Below the pieces are notes generated by a model that had not been told where the DNA came from, ran no database searches, and saw nothing but the letters and a program-made list of their open reading frames with translations. The position numbers and the translations under genes were made by a program. A stretch of DNA of 54,277 nucleotides from Kordia aestuariivivens (lineage in GTDB: Bacteria; Bacteroidota; Bacteroidia; Flavobacteriales; Flavobacteriaceae): contig NZ_JACGWS010000023.1 in NCBI RefSeq assembly GCF_014397005.1, positions 1 through 54,277 of the forward strand, read 5' to 3'. Numbering within the stretch: the first letter of the stretch is position 1; each line of letters starts with the position of its first letter. Shown piece by piece: positions 24,142 to 34,224 of the stretch.

Positions 24142-27018
24142 TTATTCTACAAGCAATCTTTTTGTTGCTGTTCCTTCGTTAGAAATTATCTTCACTAAGT
24201 ATAAAGCTTTTGATAATTCTGAAATATCAAACGTTTGTCCCGCAGTAAATCCGCCTTCAAACGCTTTGATTTGTTTTCCTGTGATATCGTAAATTAATAC
24301 TTCTTCTACTCTTTTGTCAAGTTTGAAACTGTCCGAAGCAGGGTTTGGATATAACGAAATGGTGTTTGCTACATTTTGGAATTCCTCTGTACTTAATACG
24401 GTTTGTTGATTTCCGAAAATTCTAAATTGTCCCGCAGGAATCAAAATTGGATCTGCCGTATTGGTTACATTGATATTTGTCGTTCCTGTTTCGTCCATTA
24501 AATCATACCAAGTTCCTGTGTATGGAAAATCGGGAACAATGTTTAAATCTGCCACAGAGAAATTACACAAAACCACCACATTTTTTAATGAGGTTGAAGG
24601 TATGTTATCATCCCAGATGTAAATACGTTGACGAATATCATTGATGTATGGACTGATTGAATAGTTCCCTTCAAATACAGGTTCTTGTACTTTTAGATCG
24701 ATGATTCGTGCCCAATCATTATAGATTTTAGCTCTGTTTGCATCGCCCAACCAATTGTTTGTCCATTGTGGTTGCGGTTTTGTGTCTAACTTACAATCGC
24801 CCGGAGTTGGGTCACTTGGTGTATTTACACTTCCGTTGTTACAGGTGAAAATTGAATTTTCCATTCCTAATGCGCCAAAGTGCCAAATCATTTTTGGTCC
24901 TGGAATCGTTAGTGAAGCCGCGCCTAACGCAGACATTCTTGACAATGCCGTATTTAAGTCTTGTACATTGTGAGAAGATAATGCTGTATTTCCAAATTCC
25001 AAGTTTCTATACATTAATCGTTCTTCATCATGACTTTCTGCATAGCCCATTAATCGTGGTCCGTTAAAACCTCTACTAGTATGTCCCATACGAGAAATAT
25101 CTGCATTTGAAGCAAATCCCATCGTTAGTTGGTTGTATTCGTTGGTCATTTTTCCCCACATCATAATTCCTTTTCCTTCGCCTAAACGATAATCTGCCCA
25201 TTCTTTTTCTTCGTTGTCTTGACCTAAATGTTCAAAGATTACATAATGATCTGCATCTAAACTCCAAGAATAATCAGCATATTGCTTTAATATTGCTACA
25301 CGATCATTTCTGTAGCCATTGGTACAACCATCATCACCTGAAGTACATTCTTGAGTGAATCCTTTGGTTAAATCCCAACGGAAACCATCAATATTGTATT
25401 CTTCAATCCAATGTTTTACTACGCGTTCTGTATAGTATTGTGTGCGTGATTGCTGGTGATTGAAATCAGATCCAACACTGTAACTGTGTGTTGCAACTTG
25501 ATTGAAGTATGGGTTTTCCGAACTAGGCTCTCCCCAACCGTCATTGTCTGGATCGTTCATCCACATACGCACCATTGGGTTTCTTCCAAATGCATGGTTT
25601 AAGGCAACATCCAAAATTACCGCAATTCCATTTTGATGGCATAAGTCAACAAATTCTTTGAATTTATCAGCTGTTCCATAGTATTTGTCTAATGCTAAGT
25701 GGAAAGATGTGTTGTATCCCCAGCTTTCATTGCCTTCAAATTCCATGATTGGCATTAACTGAATTGCATTTACGTTTAGGTTTTTAAAGTAATCAATACG
25801 ATCAATTAAGTTTTGATAATTTCTATCAGCATCAAAATCACGAATTAATACTTCGTATACAATTAAGTCTTCTTCGTTTGGCTTTGCAAAGTTGGTTACT
25901 TGCCAAGGATATGGCGTTTGTCCTGTTTGCAATACGGTAACTTCTCGTTCTTGTCCCGCAGGATATGTTGGAAGGTTTGGATACGTAGTTGCTGGAATGA
26001 AAGGATCATCAAACGGAGATAATACAAGTGTTGAGTATGGATCAGCCGTTTTTACTAATGATGGTGAGTTTGCAATCGGAGTTTGATCTACTACCCAATA
26101 TTGATAGGTATAGTTTTGTCCTGGCGTTAATCCTGAGATTTCTAACCAAAATTTACCTGTAGTACCATCTTTTTTCATTGCATACGTTCCATCTGGTTGC
26201 CAGTTATTGAAACTTCCCGCTAGGTATACAAAATCTTTGTTTGGTGCATCTAATACTAAGGTTGCTTTAGATGTATCTGCATCGTAGTTGATACCATCTT
26301 CCATTCCTGCTGGCAATGCTTGCGTAGCTGTTCCTGGATTGATGATTACATTGAAATTTTTGGTAATGGTGGTTCCACTTAGGGTAACTTCAAGTACATA
26401 GTTTTTGTTTGCAGTGATGTTCATATCTGTGTATGCATATGAAGTTCCACTGTTTGAGTTTATGGTTGCTCCGTTTGCTTTTAAAACATACGCAGCGCTT
26501 CCACCTGTATTGTTTGCTGTAATGGCTAGGTTTGATCCAGAAGCTAAGATTGTTGTGCTTCCATCACCTGGTGTTACTAGTGTTGATTGGAATGCTCCTA
26601 CATCAAAGAAGAAATCTGAACAGCCAGTTGCTTTTAGTTCTTGGCTTCCTGTTTCATTTCGGAATACCATTCCCATTTTGGTAATGGTTGCGGCTTGTGC
26701 TGTTGTTAATCCATAATGAGTTTCGGGAATAATTTGGATTTGCCATAATCCGCCACCCATATCTGTCATTTCTCCAACGCCATCATCTTGTCCCCAATTT
26801 CCTGTAACATACGTCCAAGGATTGCTATCGGTTCCAGCTCCTGAGTGCATGTATACTTTGTTAGGATTTGACATTCCGTTACAATCCGTTGCCGAACTGT
26901 TGATGTCTACTGTTATTGTAATCATATTACTAACTTCAAAAGGAGTTGGTGTTATGGTTACTTGACTGTATGCAATACTAGCAAACAGTAAGAATAATAA
27001 GTGTAATTTTTTTTTCAT
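24142..27018 (-). CDS. Secreted GH13 alpha-amylase with T9SS sorting domain (SusG-like role)
   Basis: A 958-aa starch-degrading enzyme. I start at ATG 27018 (MKKKLHLLFLLFASIAYSQ), which gives a signal peptide; a 25-residue extension upstream has none. N-terminal beta-sandwich modules (~25-330, including FVYLAGSFNNWQPDG, a glycogen-binding/E-set type module) precede the GH13 barrel. Region I is DVALNHAF, the nucleophile is Asp549 (GFRWDLTKG), the acid/base Glu596 (VIFEHLG) and the third acid Asp664 (ESHDEER). The last ~80 residues are a T9SS type A tail (SLYPNPASDSFKL ... KRLLVE). It lies downstream of the susCDE genes, behind a terminator, so it has its own transcript. It probably starts starch breakdown at the cell surface. 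Confidence 0.92.
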   Translation of the reverse strand: MKKKLHLLFLLFASIAYSQVTITPTPFEVSNMITITVDINSSATDCNGMSNPNKVYMHSGAGTDSNPWTYVTGNWGQDDGVGEMTDMGGGLWQIQIIPETHYGLTTAQAATITKMGMVFRNETGSQELKATGCSDFFFDVGAFQSTLVTPGDGSTTILASGSNLAITANNTGGSAAYVLKANGATINSNSGTSYAYTDMNITANKNYVLEVTLSGTTITKNFNVIINPGTATQALPAGMEDGINYDADTSKATLVLDAPNKDFVYLAGSFNNWQPDGTYAMKKDGTTGKFWLEISGLTPGQNYTYQYWVVDQTPIANSPSLVKTADPYSTLVLSPFDDPFIPATTYPNLPTYPAGQEREVTVLQTGQTPYPWQVTNFAKPNEEDLIVYEVLIRDFDADRNYQNLIDRIDYFKNLNVNAIQLMPIMEFEGNESWGYNTSFHLALDKYYGTADKFKEFVDLCHQNGIAVILDVALNHAFGRNPMVRMWMNDPDNDGWGEPSSENPYFNQVATHSYSVGSDFNHQQSRTQYYTERVVKHWIEEYNIDGFRWDLTKGFTQECTSGDDGCTNGYRNDRVAILKQYADYSWSLDADHYVIFEHLGQDNEEKEWADYRLGEGKGIMMWGKMTNEYNQLTMGFASNADISRMGHTSRGFNGPRLMGYAESHDEERLMYRNLEFGNTALSSHNVQDLNTALSRMSALGAASLTIPGPKMIWHFGALGMENSIFTCNNGSVNTPSDPTPGDCKLDTKPQPQWTNNWLGDANRAKIYNDWARIIDLKVQEPVFEGNYSISPYINDIRQRIYIWDDNIPSTSLKNVVVLCNFSVADLNIVPDFPYTGTWYDLMDETGTTNINVTNTADPILIPAGQFRIFGNQQTVLSTEEFQNVANTISLYPNPASDSFKLDKRVEEVLIYDITGKQIKAFEGGFTAGQTFDISELSKALYLVKIISNEGTATKRLLVE

Positions 27019-27042
27019 CTGTTTTCTTTTTTGTGTCAGATG
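27016..27042 (-). promoter_or_regulatory. Start-codon-sequestering repeat in the amylase 5' leader
   Basis: In the mRNA, CAUCUG (27037-27042) can pair with CAGAUG (27016-27021), which contains the start codon. The same arrangement precedes the susE-like gene (28240-28276), with the shared sequence TTCCATCTGAC. It could hide the start codon or be a regulator site. Confidence 0.4.
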
Positions 27043-27132
27043 GAACTTGTTATGCAACGTACGGTTTTGAATGTGTAGTGTATCATAACGCATTTCATAG
27101 CTATTACTTTGTGTACTCTTATTTGAAAAGAT

Positions 27133-27167
27133 AAAAAAGGCTGTAATGATATCATTACAGCCTTTTT
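27133..27167. terminator. Terminator after the susE-like gene
   Basis: A perfect palindrome GGCTGTAATGAT/ATCATTACAGCC flanked by A6 and T5. It lies 14 bases past the susE-like stop on the minus strand and separates the susCDE operon from the amylase gene. Confidence 0.9.
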
Positions 27168-27180
27168 AAGTGATCGTTGT

Positions 27181-28242
27181 TTAGTTAAGTGTCAGTGTAT
27201 ATGTATACGCTCTAGGGTTGCTAAAGTCTAATACAACTGTATAGTTTCCTGCTGCTGGCACTGCAATGTTGTCTCCTCCATTGTCTAAAGATCCATCAGC
27301 TCCTGTATCTCCATAGTTCCAGTCCCAACCATCATTTGCTCTAAATTTGATTTCTTCTGCAGTTAAATCAATTGTGATTGAAAAAGTTTGCGTTGCTGGA
27401 TCATACGTCATGTCGTTATCACTATCCCAACCTGTTGGTGTTCCTGATCCGATGAGTCCCCAATTGGTATATTGAGAAGCGCTGTATGTTAGGTTTTCAG
27501 TATCTACTTGTACGTAGTAGTACCCTGGTGTAGCTGGCACATTAGATTCTCCATCGTCTGTTAATACTCCAGAGAAACTTCCGTCATCTCCCCAATCTAA
27601 ATTTCCCCAAGCAAAGTTTCCTGTTTCGTCTGGTGCTACAAATTTGTATTCAGTTTCTAACCAAAGGTATCCTTCATAGTCAGAAGCTCCAAATTCAGAA
27701 GAAGCTAATCTTGGTGCTGTTCCTGGATCCCACCCTTGGTGATCTCCTGGTACTGCAATTTTAGGTAATGAAGTTGTATATGGTGTAATGTTTAGTGTAA
27801 TTGGTGCTGAGATTTGTTGTTGCGCATCTTGTGTTCCAATTGAAGAAACTACACGAAAGTCTAAATCACCTGCTACAAATGGACTTAATCCTGCTCCGAT
27901 AGAAGCATCATTTAGTTGTTGATTTGTCCAAGAAATGAAACGTTCATTAGTTGATCCGGCTGAAATTGGTGTTGCAAAATCTGTTCCTGATAAAGCAATT
28001 TGCACATCATAGTTAATGGCAACACTTGCGTCATAATCTGCATCATTCCAAACAAGTGTTGTTGCTAGGTTTTGTTCATTTGCTGCACTAAGAACGATTG
28101 CTGTTCCTGTTGCTGGTGTAACTAATTCTGGTCCGCCTTGAGCTGAAGCAATGATTAAATTATCATCATCACTACATGCGTTGAATCCAACGAACGCGAC
28201 TACTGCTAAAAAGCCTGCTGATATTTTATTTAGTTTTTTCAT
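27181..28242 (-). CDS. susE: SusE/SusF-like outer-membrane starch-binding lipoprotein
   Basis: A 353-aa surface lipoprotein (MKKLNKISAGFLAVVAFVGF then NACSDDDN, lipid on Cys23). Residues ~35-150 resemble the SusE N-terminal fold (VLSAANEQNLATTLVWNDADYD). Two C-terminal beta-sandwich modules with aromatic residues (PGDHQGWDPGTAPRL; GWDSDNDMTYDPATQTFSI ... EIKFRANDGWDWNYGD) are typical starch-binding repeats. It is the third gene after susC and susD and would help hold maltodextrin at the surface. Family assignment rests on motif style and locus position. Confidence 0.85.
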   Translation of the reverse strand: MKKLNKISAGFLAVVAFVGFNACSDDDNLIIASAQGGPELVTPATGTAIVLSAANEQNLATTLVWNDADYDASVAINYDVQIALSGTDFATPISAGSTNERFISWTNQQLNDASIGAGLSPFVAGDLDFRVVSSIGTQDAQQQISAPITLNITPYTTSLPKIAVPGDHQGWDPGTAPRLASSEFGASDYEGYLWLETEYKFVAPDETGNFAWGNLDWGDDGSFSGVLTDDGESNVPATPGYYYVQVDTENLTYSASQYTNWGLIGSGTPTGWDSDNDMTYDPATQTFSITIDLTAEEIKFRANDGWDWNYGDTGADGSLDNGGDNIAVPAAGNYTVVLDFSNPRAYTYTLTLN

Positions 28243-28276
28243 CTGTTTTTTTCTATTTTATTAATTCGGTCAGATG
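28240..28276 (-). promoter_or_regulatory. Start-codon-sequestering repeat in the susE-like 5' leader
   Basis: CAUCUG (28271-28276 read on minus) can pair with CAGAUG (28240-28245), which contains the start codon. It shares TTCCATCTGAC with the amylase leader. Confidence 0.4.
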
Positions 28277-28339
28277 GAATTCGCCAATAACTCTATTCGT
28301 TAATAACAAGTGATTGTTATGGCTCATTTCATCTTTTTT

Positions 28340-29923
28340 TTAGTAACCTGGGTTTTGAGTTAAGTTAGGGTTTGCGGTAATATCCGTAGATGGTATAGGA
28401 AATAAGTCTCTAAAAGCTTCTGTTGTGGTTCCACTTTCTACATTTCCTTTCCAAGGCCAAATACCTTGGTCAGAGAATTGTCCGAAACGAATTAAATCTG
28501 TTCTTCTATGTGCTTCCCAGTGTAATTCTTTTGAACGTTCTGCTAATAAGAAAGCATCTGTGATGTCTCCGAAACCACCAATTGGTGTTGCGTTTGAACG
28601 CTGTCTTACTAAGTTTACATATTGTACAGCCAATCCTTGATCGCCAGTTGCACTTCTTTTTACAGCTTCCGCATACATTAAGTACGCATCTGCTAATCTG
28701 AATACAGGGAAATCTGTATCGATGAAGTCTCCTGAAGCGTCAGATCCTGGAACTCCGTTACTTGTTACGTTTCTGAATTTTTCAACCGCATATCCATCAT
28801 TAAAATTGAATACATCTGCAATTTCTAATTCTTGTCCGTCAGTAAAAAAGTTTGCTCTTTCGTCAGTAATAAGTTCTGATGCTGAGAATTTGTTTACGAA
28901 CGCGCTTGTCGTTCTGATTCCGCCCCAACCTCCGTTGATACCGAAGTCAGCTGCACTCATGTTTCCTCCAACTGGTGCATGTACTAGGAACGTCATTGCT
29001 CCAAATCCTTGTGTGTTTAATCCATCAGAATTAAATGTAAAGATAAATTCGTTTTGCGCACCGTTCGTATTATTGTCTGCTAAGAATAATTCATCATAGT
29101 CATCATGAAGTGTATAACCTGCTCCAATAACGTTTTCTAAATATGGAATTGCTTGTGCACTTTGATCTGTTCCAGTGTATACTTCAGCATTTAAGTAAAG
29201 TTTAGCTAGTAACATCCAAACCGCAGCTTTGTCTGATCTTCCGTATACATTTTGGCGAGCATCAATCATTATTGGTTCAATTTCTGTTAATTCAGAAATA
29301 ATGAAGTCAAAAACTTCTTGTCTACTTCCTTGTACTGGTAAGAAAGCTCCAATTGGATCAGCGTCTGTTACAAAAGGAACATTTCCAAACATATCAATGG
29401 CATGCCAGTAGCTTAATGCTCTTAAGAAACGTACCTCAGCTTTGTAAGCTGCTGGTAAGAATTCTGATTCAGGAACATCTGCTGTTGCTCTTAAGAATTC
29501 ATTAGAGATCGAAATCTGAAAATAAATTCTGTTATACATTGCTGTGATAAACTCGTTTGCTGGCGTCCATACTTGCCAGTTAAGGTCGTGAATTGTACCA
29601 TCATTCCAAGCAATTAACGCTTCGTCAGTAGTTAATTGTTGGTGTTTCCAGTATTGTCTTAAGTAGTTTGAGAATCCTTCGTCAATTCCTGTAATATCAG
29701 GATTTCCCGCAGGACCTTGTTGTCCACTCACTACAAAACCTGCATAGATTCTTGCAAGAAATTGTTCGTACGCCGCAGGATCGTCGAATACATCCGCTGC
29801 CGACTGCTCTACTATTGGCTCTAAGTCAAGCTCGCTTTCGCAAGACGTAAATCCGATGCTTGCTATGAGCAATAGCAGTACAATACCTATACGATTTGAT
29901 TGTTTTCTAATTGTTTTCATCAT
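28340..29923 (-). CDS. susD: SusD/RagB family nutrient-binding outer-membrane lipoprotein
   Basis: A 527-aa SusD-like protein, the lid of the SusCD import complex. The lipoprotein signal is at residues ~12-28 (GIVLLLLIASIGFTSCESEL). TPR-like helices include YKAEVRFLRALSYWHAIDMFGNVP, and the C-terminal signature is ERSKELHWEAHRRTDLIRFGQF ... LFPIPSTDITANPNLTQNPGY. It lies 24 bp downstream of susC in the same operon. Length and motifs are typical. The substrate is inferred to be starch or maltodextrin from the whole locus. Confidence 0.95.
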   Translation of the reverse strand: MMKTIRKQSNRIGIVLLLLIASIGFTSCESELDLEPIVEQSAADVFDDPAAYEQFLARIYAGFVVSGQQGPAGNPDITGIDEGFSNYLRQYWKHQQLTTDEALIAWNDGTIHDLNWQVWTPANEFITAMYNRIYFQISISNEFLRATADVPESEFLPAAYKAEVRFLRALSYWHAIDMFGNVPFVTDADPIGAFLPVQGSRQEVFDFIISELTEIEPIMIDARQNVYGRSDKAAVWMLLAKLYLNAEVYTGTDQSAQAIPYLENVIGAGYTLHDDYDELFLADNNTNGAQNEFIFTFNSDGLNTQGFGAMTFLVHAPVGGNMSAADFGINGGWGGIRTTSAFVNKFSASELITDERANFFTDGQELEIADVFNFNDGYAVEKFRNVTSNGVPGSDASGDFIDTDFPVFRLADAYLMYAEAVKRSATGDQGLAVQYVNLVRQRSNATPIGGFGDITDAFLLAERSKELHWEAHRRTDLIRFGQFSDQGIWPWKGNVESGTTTEAFRDLFPIPSTDITANPNLTQNPGY

Positions 29924-29947
29924 TGTGTGTATTTGGTATTACTTTTA

Positions 29948-32875
29948 TTATAAGTTCAAGTTAAGTCCCATCAATATGTTTCTCGATCTTGGGTAGAAGT
30001 TGTTGTCAATTCCACCGTTGATTTCAGGATCTAATCCATCGTAATCTGTAATTACAAATAAGTTTTGTCCAGTTGCGTACACTCTTATTCGCACATCTTT
30101 AAAGATATTGTCTAAGTTGTAACCTATCGTTAAGTTGTCTAATTTTAAGAAAGAAGCATCTTGCACATAGTAATCAGAGAATAATTGTTGATTTTGAAAT
30201 CCTGTGTCTAATATTGATGAATTCACGTTGTTGATTGTGTTTGCACCAAATAATGCCTGTACGTTTCCTGTGTTAGACGCTACGTTATTATATGCAAAGT
30301 TACCTAAACTTGCGCGGAATGTAAATCCGAAGTCAAAATTTCCGTATTGCATGTTTGATGTAAAACCAAATACAGCATCTGGATTTGGACTCTTGTATCT
30401 GTATCTGTCATCTGTATCAACAACTCCATCTCCGTTAATATCTACATACGCTCCTTCAATTGGCGCACCTTGTGCATCGTATACTTGTTTGAATACGTAG
30501 AAAGAGTTTGCTTCAAATCCTACAGAGTTGATTTGGATTGTGTTACCAACTCCTCCTGCAACTCCTCCTGTTGGAGAACCTGGCGATGTTGGATCGTCCG
30601 TTAAGAATAGTTTCGTGATTTTATTCTCGAAGAAAGAAACATTAAAGTTTGTGTTCCAAGAGAATTTATCATTTTCAACAATGGTAGCGTTTAAGTTTAT
30701 TTCTAAACCTCTGTTTTCTAAGTTACCAACGTTTGTAAATAATGCGTTTGATAAGTTGGTTCCTGCTGGTACTGGAATAAAGTTGATTAAGTCTTCTACT
30801 TTACGTTCGTATACTTCCACAGAACCTGTTAAACGATCGTTGAAAAATCCGAAGTCTAAACCAATGTTGAATGTTTTAGAACGTTCCCAACGTAAGTTTT
30901 CGTCATATTCTTCTGGACGAATTGTGGTTACAAAACGTGGTGATCCGTCAGTATTGTATCCAAATTGATATTGTACTTGTCCGTCTCCTGTTGTATAACG
31001 TGGAATGTATCCGTAATCTTGTCCAAATTCTTGTTGTCCAGTTTCACCGTATCCAGCTCTAAGTTTTAATTGAGAGAATACTTTAGAATCTTTCATGAAG
31101 TTTTCATCGATAATGTTCCATCCTATTGAAAGTCCTCCAAAAAAGTCAGAACGATCATCCGGGTTTAAACGTGATGAACTATCGTTTCTTAAGTTGAACG
31201 TTAGTAAGTATTTATCATCATACGAAAAGTTTAATCTACCAAAGTAAGATTCTAATGCATTTTCAGTTTTGAAAACATTTCCTGTAGCTTGCCCAACACC
31301 TGTTAGGTTATTAAATCTATTAGATCTGTAAAAGTTTTGGAAAGAATGCCCAACTGTTAAGTCAATTGTACTTTTAATACTTTCAATATCTTTCTTATAG
31401 TTAGCATACAAGTCTATTAATTTACTTCTGTTTAATGTACTATAAGTTCCAACTAAACCTTCATCGTTAAAGTTTGATGCTGCTTCTCGTGGAATATTTA
31501 AGTTTCCATCTACTTCAAAATAGTCGTATCCACCTTTTGCTGTTAATTTTATATCTCTAAAGAAAGGAAGTGTATAATCAAACTTGATACTTCCTGTACT
31601 TCTTTTTGTATCAGCTGTGTTGCTGTATAATTCTAATAATGCAACTGGATTACGTACCGCAATGGTATTGATTGTACCATCATTGTTTACATTTTCAGTA
31701 TATCCACCAAAAGGACTTGTTGGATCGAATACTGATTGTGTTGGATCAAAAGAAACGGCTGCTCCAATAGCGCCAGTGTTTCCAAAAGTATCATCTAACA
31801 AAGCACCTAATACGTTTGCTTCAATTTTAAGATCATCATTTAATAGGCGTTGGATGAACTTTACAGAACCTGTCCAACGTTGTACTTGTGAATTTCTCAA
31901 TGTTCCTTCTTGACTTACATATCCGATGGACGCTCTGTAATTAGAATTATCAAATCCTCCAGAAAGCGTTACGTTTGTATCCGTTGTTAATGAACCTCTG
32001 TAAATTTGATCTTGCCAGTTTGTACTTGTATTTCCTAATTGTGAAATTTGATTTGCATTTCCATTAGCCAATACTAAATCTCTAAATTGAGTTGATGACA
32101 ATACATCTACTTCATTTACATTACTTCCAACAGATGTGTAATGGTTTACACTTACATTAAGTGGTTGATTTGATTTTCCAGTTTTTGTTGTAATTAAGAT
32201 AACTCCACCTGTTGCTCTTGAACCATAAATAGAAGCTGCAGAAGCATCTTTTAATACTGTAAATGATTCAATGTCATTTGCGTTGATGTAGTTAAGTCCA
32301 CTATTTCCTTGATCTAATGGAACACCGTCTACTACAATTAATGGACTTGAACTTGCAGATAACGAAGAAACTCCACCTCTAATCTTAATGGCAGAACCAG
32401 AACCTGGCGCTCCACTTGGTGGCGTTACTTGTACTCCGGCAGTTTTACCAGAAATTAATTGTTCGGGAGAAACAATAGCTCCACCGTTAAAGTCATCAGA
32501 CGTTACAGACTCAACAGCTCCTGTTACATCTTTCTTTACAGCAGAACCATATCCTACTACGACTACTTCATCAAGTGTAGACGCATCTTCTTCAAGTGCT
32601 ACATTAATAGTAGCTTGTCCACTATATAAAATCTCTTGGCTTTTGTATCCTACATAGGTAAATTCCATGGTTTGTCCATTACTTACCTTTAATTGATACT
32701 TACCATCAAAGTCTGTTGTGGTTCCAGTTGTTGTCCCTTTTATGATCACATTCACTCCTAACAATGGAGTTCCTGTACCTTTTTCAGTAACAACACCTGT
32801 CACATTTGTTTGGGCAAGCATTCCAAGTGGAATCAAAAAAGCCAAAAACAAAATAAATTTTTGCATTTTCTTCAT
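29948..32875 (-). CDS. susC: SusC/RagA family TonB-linked outer-membrane transporter
   Basis: A 975-aa SusC-type barrel importing oligosaccharides with SusD and TonB energy. A signal peptide (MKKMQKFILFLAFLIPLGML) is followed by a carboxypeptidase-regulatory-like domain (~23-100, GTPLLGVNVIIKGTTTGTTT). The TonB-box region (LDEVVVVGYGSAVKKDVTGA), the plug (~120-230) and a 22-strand barrel ending in NILMGLNLNL complete it. It is the first gene of the minus-strand susCDE operon. It diverges from the LacI regulator, with a palindromic operator at 33058-33071 between them. Confidence 0.95.
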   Translation of the reverse strand: MKKMQKFILFLAFLIPLGMLAQTNVTGVVTEKGTGTPLLGVNVIIKGTTTGTTTDFDGKYQLKVSNGQTMEFTYVGYKSQEILYSGQATINVALEEDASTLDEVVVVGYGSAVKKDVTGAVESVTSDDFNGGAIVSPEQLISGKTAGVQVTPPSGAPGSGSAIKIRGGVSSLSASSSPLIVVDGVPLDQGNSGLNYINANDIESFTVLKDASAASIYGSRATGGVILITTKTGKSNQPLNVSVNHYTSVGSNVNEVDVLSSTQFRDLVLANGNANQISQLGNTSTNWQDQIYRGSLTTDTNVTLSGGFDNSNYRASIGYVSQEGTLRNSQVQRWTGSVKFIQRLLNDDLKIEANVLGALLDDTFGNTGAIGAAVSFDPTQSVFDPTSPFGGYTENVNNDGTINTIAVRNPVALLELYSNTADTKRSTGSIKFDYTLPFFRDIKLTAKGGYDYFEVDGNLNIPREAASNFNDEGLVGTYSTLNRSKLIDLYANYKKDIESIKSTIDLTVGHSFQNFYRSNRFNNLTGVGQATGNVFKTENALESYFGRLNFSYDDKYLLTFNLRNDSSSRLNPDDRSDFFGGLSIGWNIIDENFMKDSKVFSQLKLRAGYGETGQQEFGQDYGYIPRYTTGDGQVQYQFGYNTDGSPRFVTTIRPEEYDENLRWERSKTFNIGLDFGFFNDRLTGSVEVYERKVEDLINFIPVPAGTNLSNALFTNVGNLENRGLEINLNATIVENDKFSWNTNFNVSFFENKITKLFLTDDPTSPGSPTGGVAGGVGNTIQINSVGFEANSFYVFKQVYDAQGAPIEGAYVDINGDGVVDTDDRYRYKSPNPDAVFGFTSNMQYGNFDFGFTFRASLGNFAYNNVASNTGNVQALFGANTINNVNSSILDTGFQNQQLFSDYYVQDASFLKLDNLTIGYNLDNIFKDVRIRVYATGQNLFVITDYDGLDPEINGGIDNNFYPRSRNILMGLNLNL

Positions 32876-33057
32876 TTGTTTAATTTTTTGTTTTCAAAAT
32901 TGTCGTAAAAAAACTACCTGATTTTCAAACATTTTGTAAAATTTTTGCCTGATTTTTTGTAATTTTTTCTGTTTAAATACTTTATATTTTTACCTCTCGA
33001 TGTTAAAACTATGTAAATTTTAGGTAAATCAAAATATCGGCATAAGTTTTGCAGCTA

Positions 33058-33071
33058 CGCAAACGTTTTCG
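33058..33071. promoter_or_regulatory. LacI-type operator between susC and lacI-family gene
   Basis: CGCAAACGTTTTCG is a 14-bp palindrome with one mismatched pair (CGmAAACGTTTkCG) and the central CG typical of LacI/GalR operators. It is 183 bases upstream of susC and 108 bases upstream of the regulator gene. It is the only clear copy I found in the intergenic DNA of this locus. Confidence 0.65.
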
Positions 33072-33178
33072 TGTTGACAACTTTTATAAACATTGGGTTT
33101 TATCTAATTAAAACAGTGTATTTTTATCAAAAAAATAGAAAATCACAGCTTTAATTATTGATCTTATAATGAACCCTC

Positions 33179-34219
33179 ATGAAACGAAAAGTAACTCTTA
33201 AACAAATAGCGAGAGAATTAGATGTTTCTGTCTCAACAGTTTCGAAAGCATTACGAAATAGTAAAGAGATAAGTTTGGATACCAGAACCAAAGTTCAGGC
33301 ATTTGCAAAACTCTATAATTACCGCCCAAATAATATCGCGTTAAGCTTAAAAAACAAGCGAACAAAAACCATCGGTGTTATTATTCCTGAAATTGTGCAT
33401 CATTTTTTCTCTAAAGTAATTAGCGGAATTGAAAAAGAAGCGAATAGCAGAGGTTATAATGTGATTATTGGATTATCGAATGAATCGTTTGACAAAGAAG
33501 TCATCAACATTGAAATGCTTGCCAACGGAAGTATTGACGGATTTATCTTGTCAGTTTCCAAAGAAACCTTGCTTTTACAAGATTATCATCACTTTTACGA
33601 AACCATCAATCAAGGAATGCCAATTGTAATGTTTGATAGAGTTGTAAACGAAATTGCGTGTGATAAAGTAGTCGTTGATGATAAACTAGGTTCTAAAAAA
33701 GCAGTCACTAAACTATTGGATAGCGGTTGTAAAAACATTGCGCTCATCACTACAAAAGATTATGTAAATGTTGGAAAACTTCGTACGCAAGGTTATTTGG
33801 AAGCCTTAGAAGAACATAAAATCTATCCAAAATCTTCATTAATTATAAAAGTAGAAGAAAATAAAGACAAAGAAGTTGAAATTGAAACCTTAGAAGAAGA
33901 AATTTCTGCGTTGCTTGATAAAGAAAAAACAATCGACGGAATTTTTGCAGTCAACGAACTCTATGCAATTACCGCAATGAAAATTGCCATTAGCAAAGGA
34001 TATAAAATTCCTGATGATATTTCTATCATTGCCTTTACAGACGGTGTTTTATCCAAACATTCCATTCCATCATTAAGCACCATAAGTCAACATGCAGTGG
34101 AAATGGGCGAGAAATCAGCAACGATGTTAATTGACAAATTAGAAGAACTCGTAGAAGAAGAAAAATACCATACGGAAGTTATAAACACCACATTAATAGA
34201 ACGCGATACCACGCGTTAA
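33179..34219 (+). CDS. LacI-family transcriptional regulator of the starch/maltose locus
   Basis: A 346-aa LacI/GalR regulator. The N-terminal HTH is at residues ~4-27 (VTLKQIARELDVSVSTVSKA), followed by the hinge helix (RPNNIALSLKNKRTKTIGVI) and a periplasmic-binding-protein-like effector domain (~60-335). It lies between and divergent from susC, next to the maltose catabolic operon, so it probably senses maltose or a phosphorylated sugar. A palindrome at 33058-33071 fits its binding site. Whether it activates or represses cannot be told. Confidence 0.92.
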   Translation: MKRKVTLKQIARELDVSVSTVSKALRNSKEISLDTRTKVQAFAKLYNYRPNNIALSLKNKRTKTIGVIIPEIVHHFFSKVISGIEKEANSRGYNVIIGLSNESFDKEVINIEMLANGSIDGFILSVSKETLLLQDYHHFYETINQGMPIVMFDRVVNEIACDKVVVDDKLGSKKAVTKLLDSGCKNIALITTKDYVNVGKLRTQGYLEALEEHKIYPKSSLIIKVEENKDKEVEIETLEEEISALLDKEKTIDGIFAVNELYAITAMKIAISKGYKIPDDISIIAFTDGVLSKHSIPSLSTISQHAVEMGEKSATMLIDKLEELVEEEKYHTEVINTTLIERDTTR

Positions 34220-34224
34220 ACAAC

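Noticed and set aside
27019-27093. N-terminal extension of the T9SS amylase
   Set aside because: It would place 25 polar residues before a clear signal peptide and read through the leader repeat.
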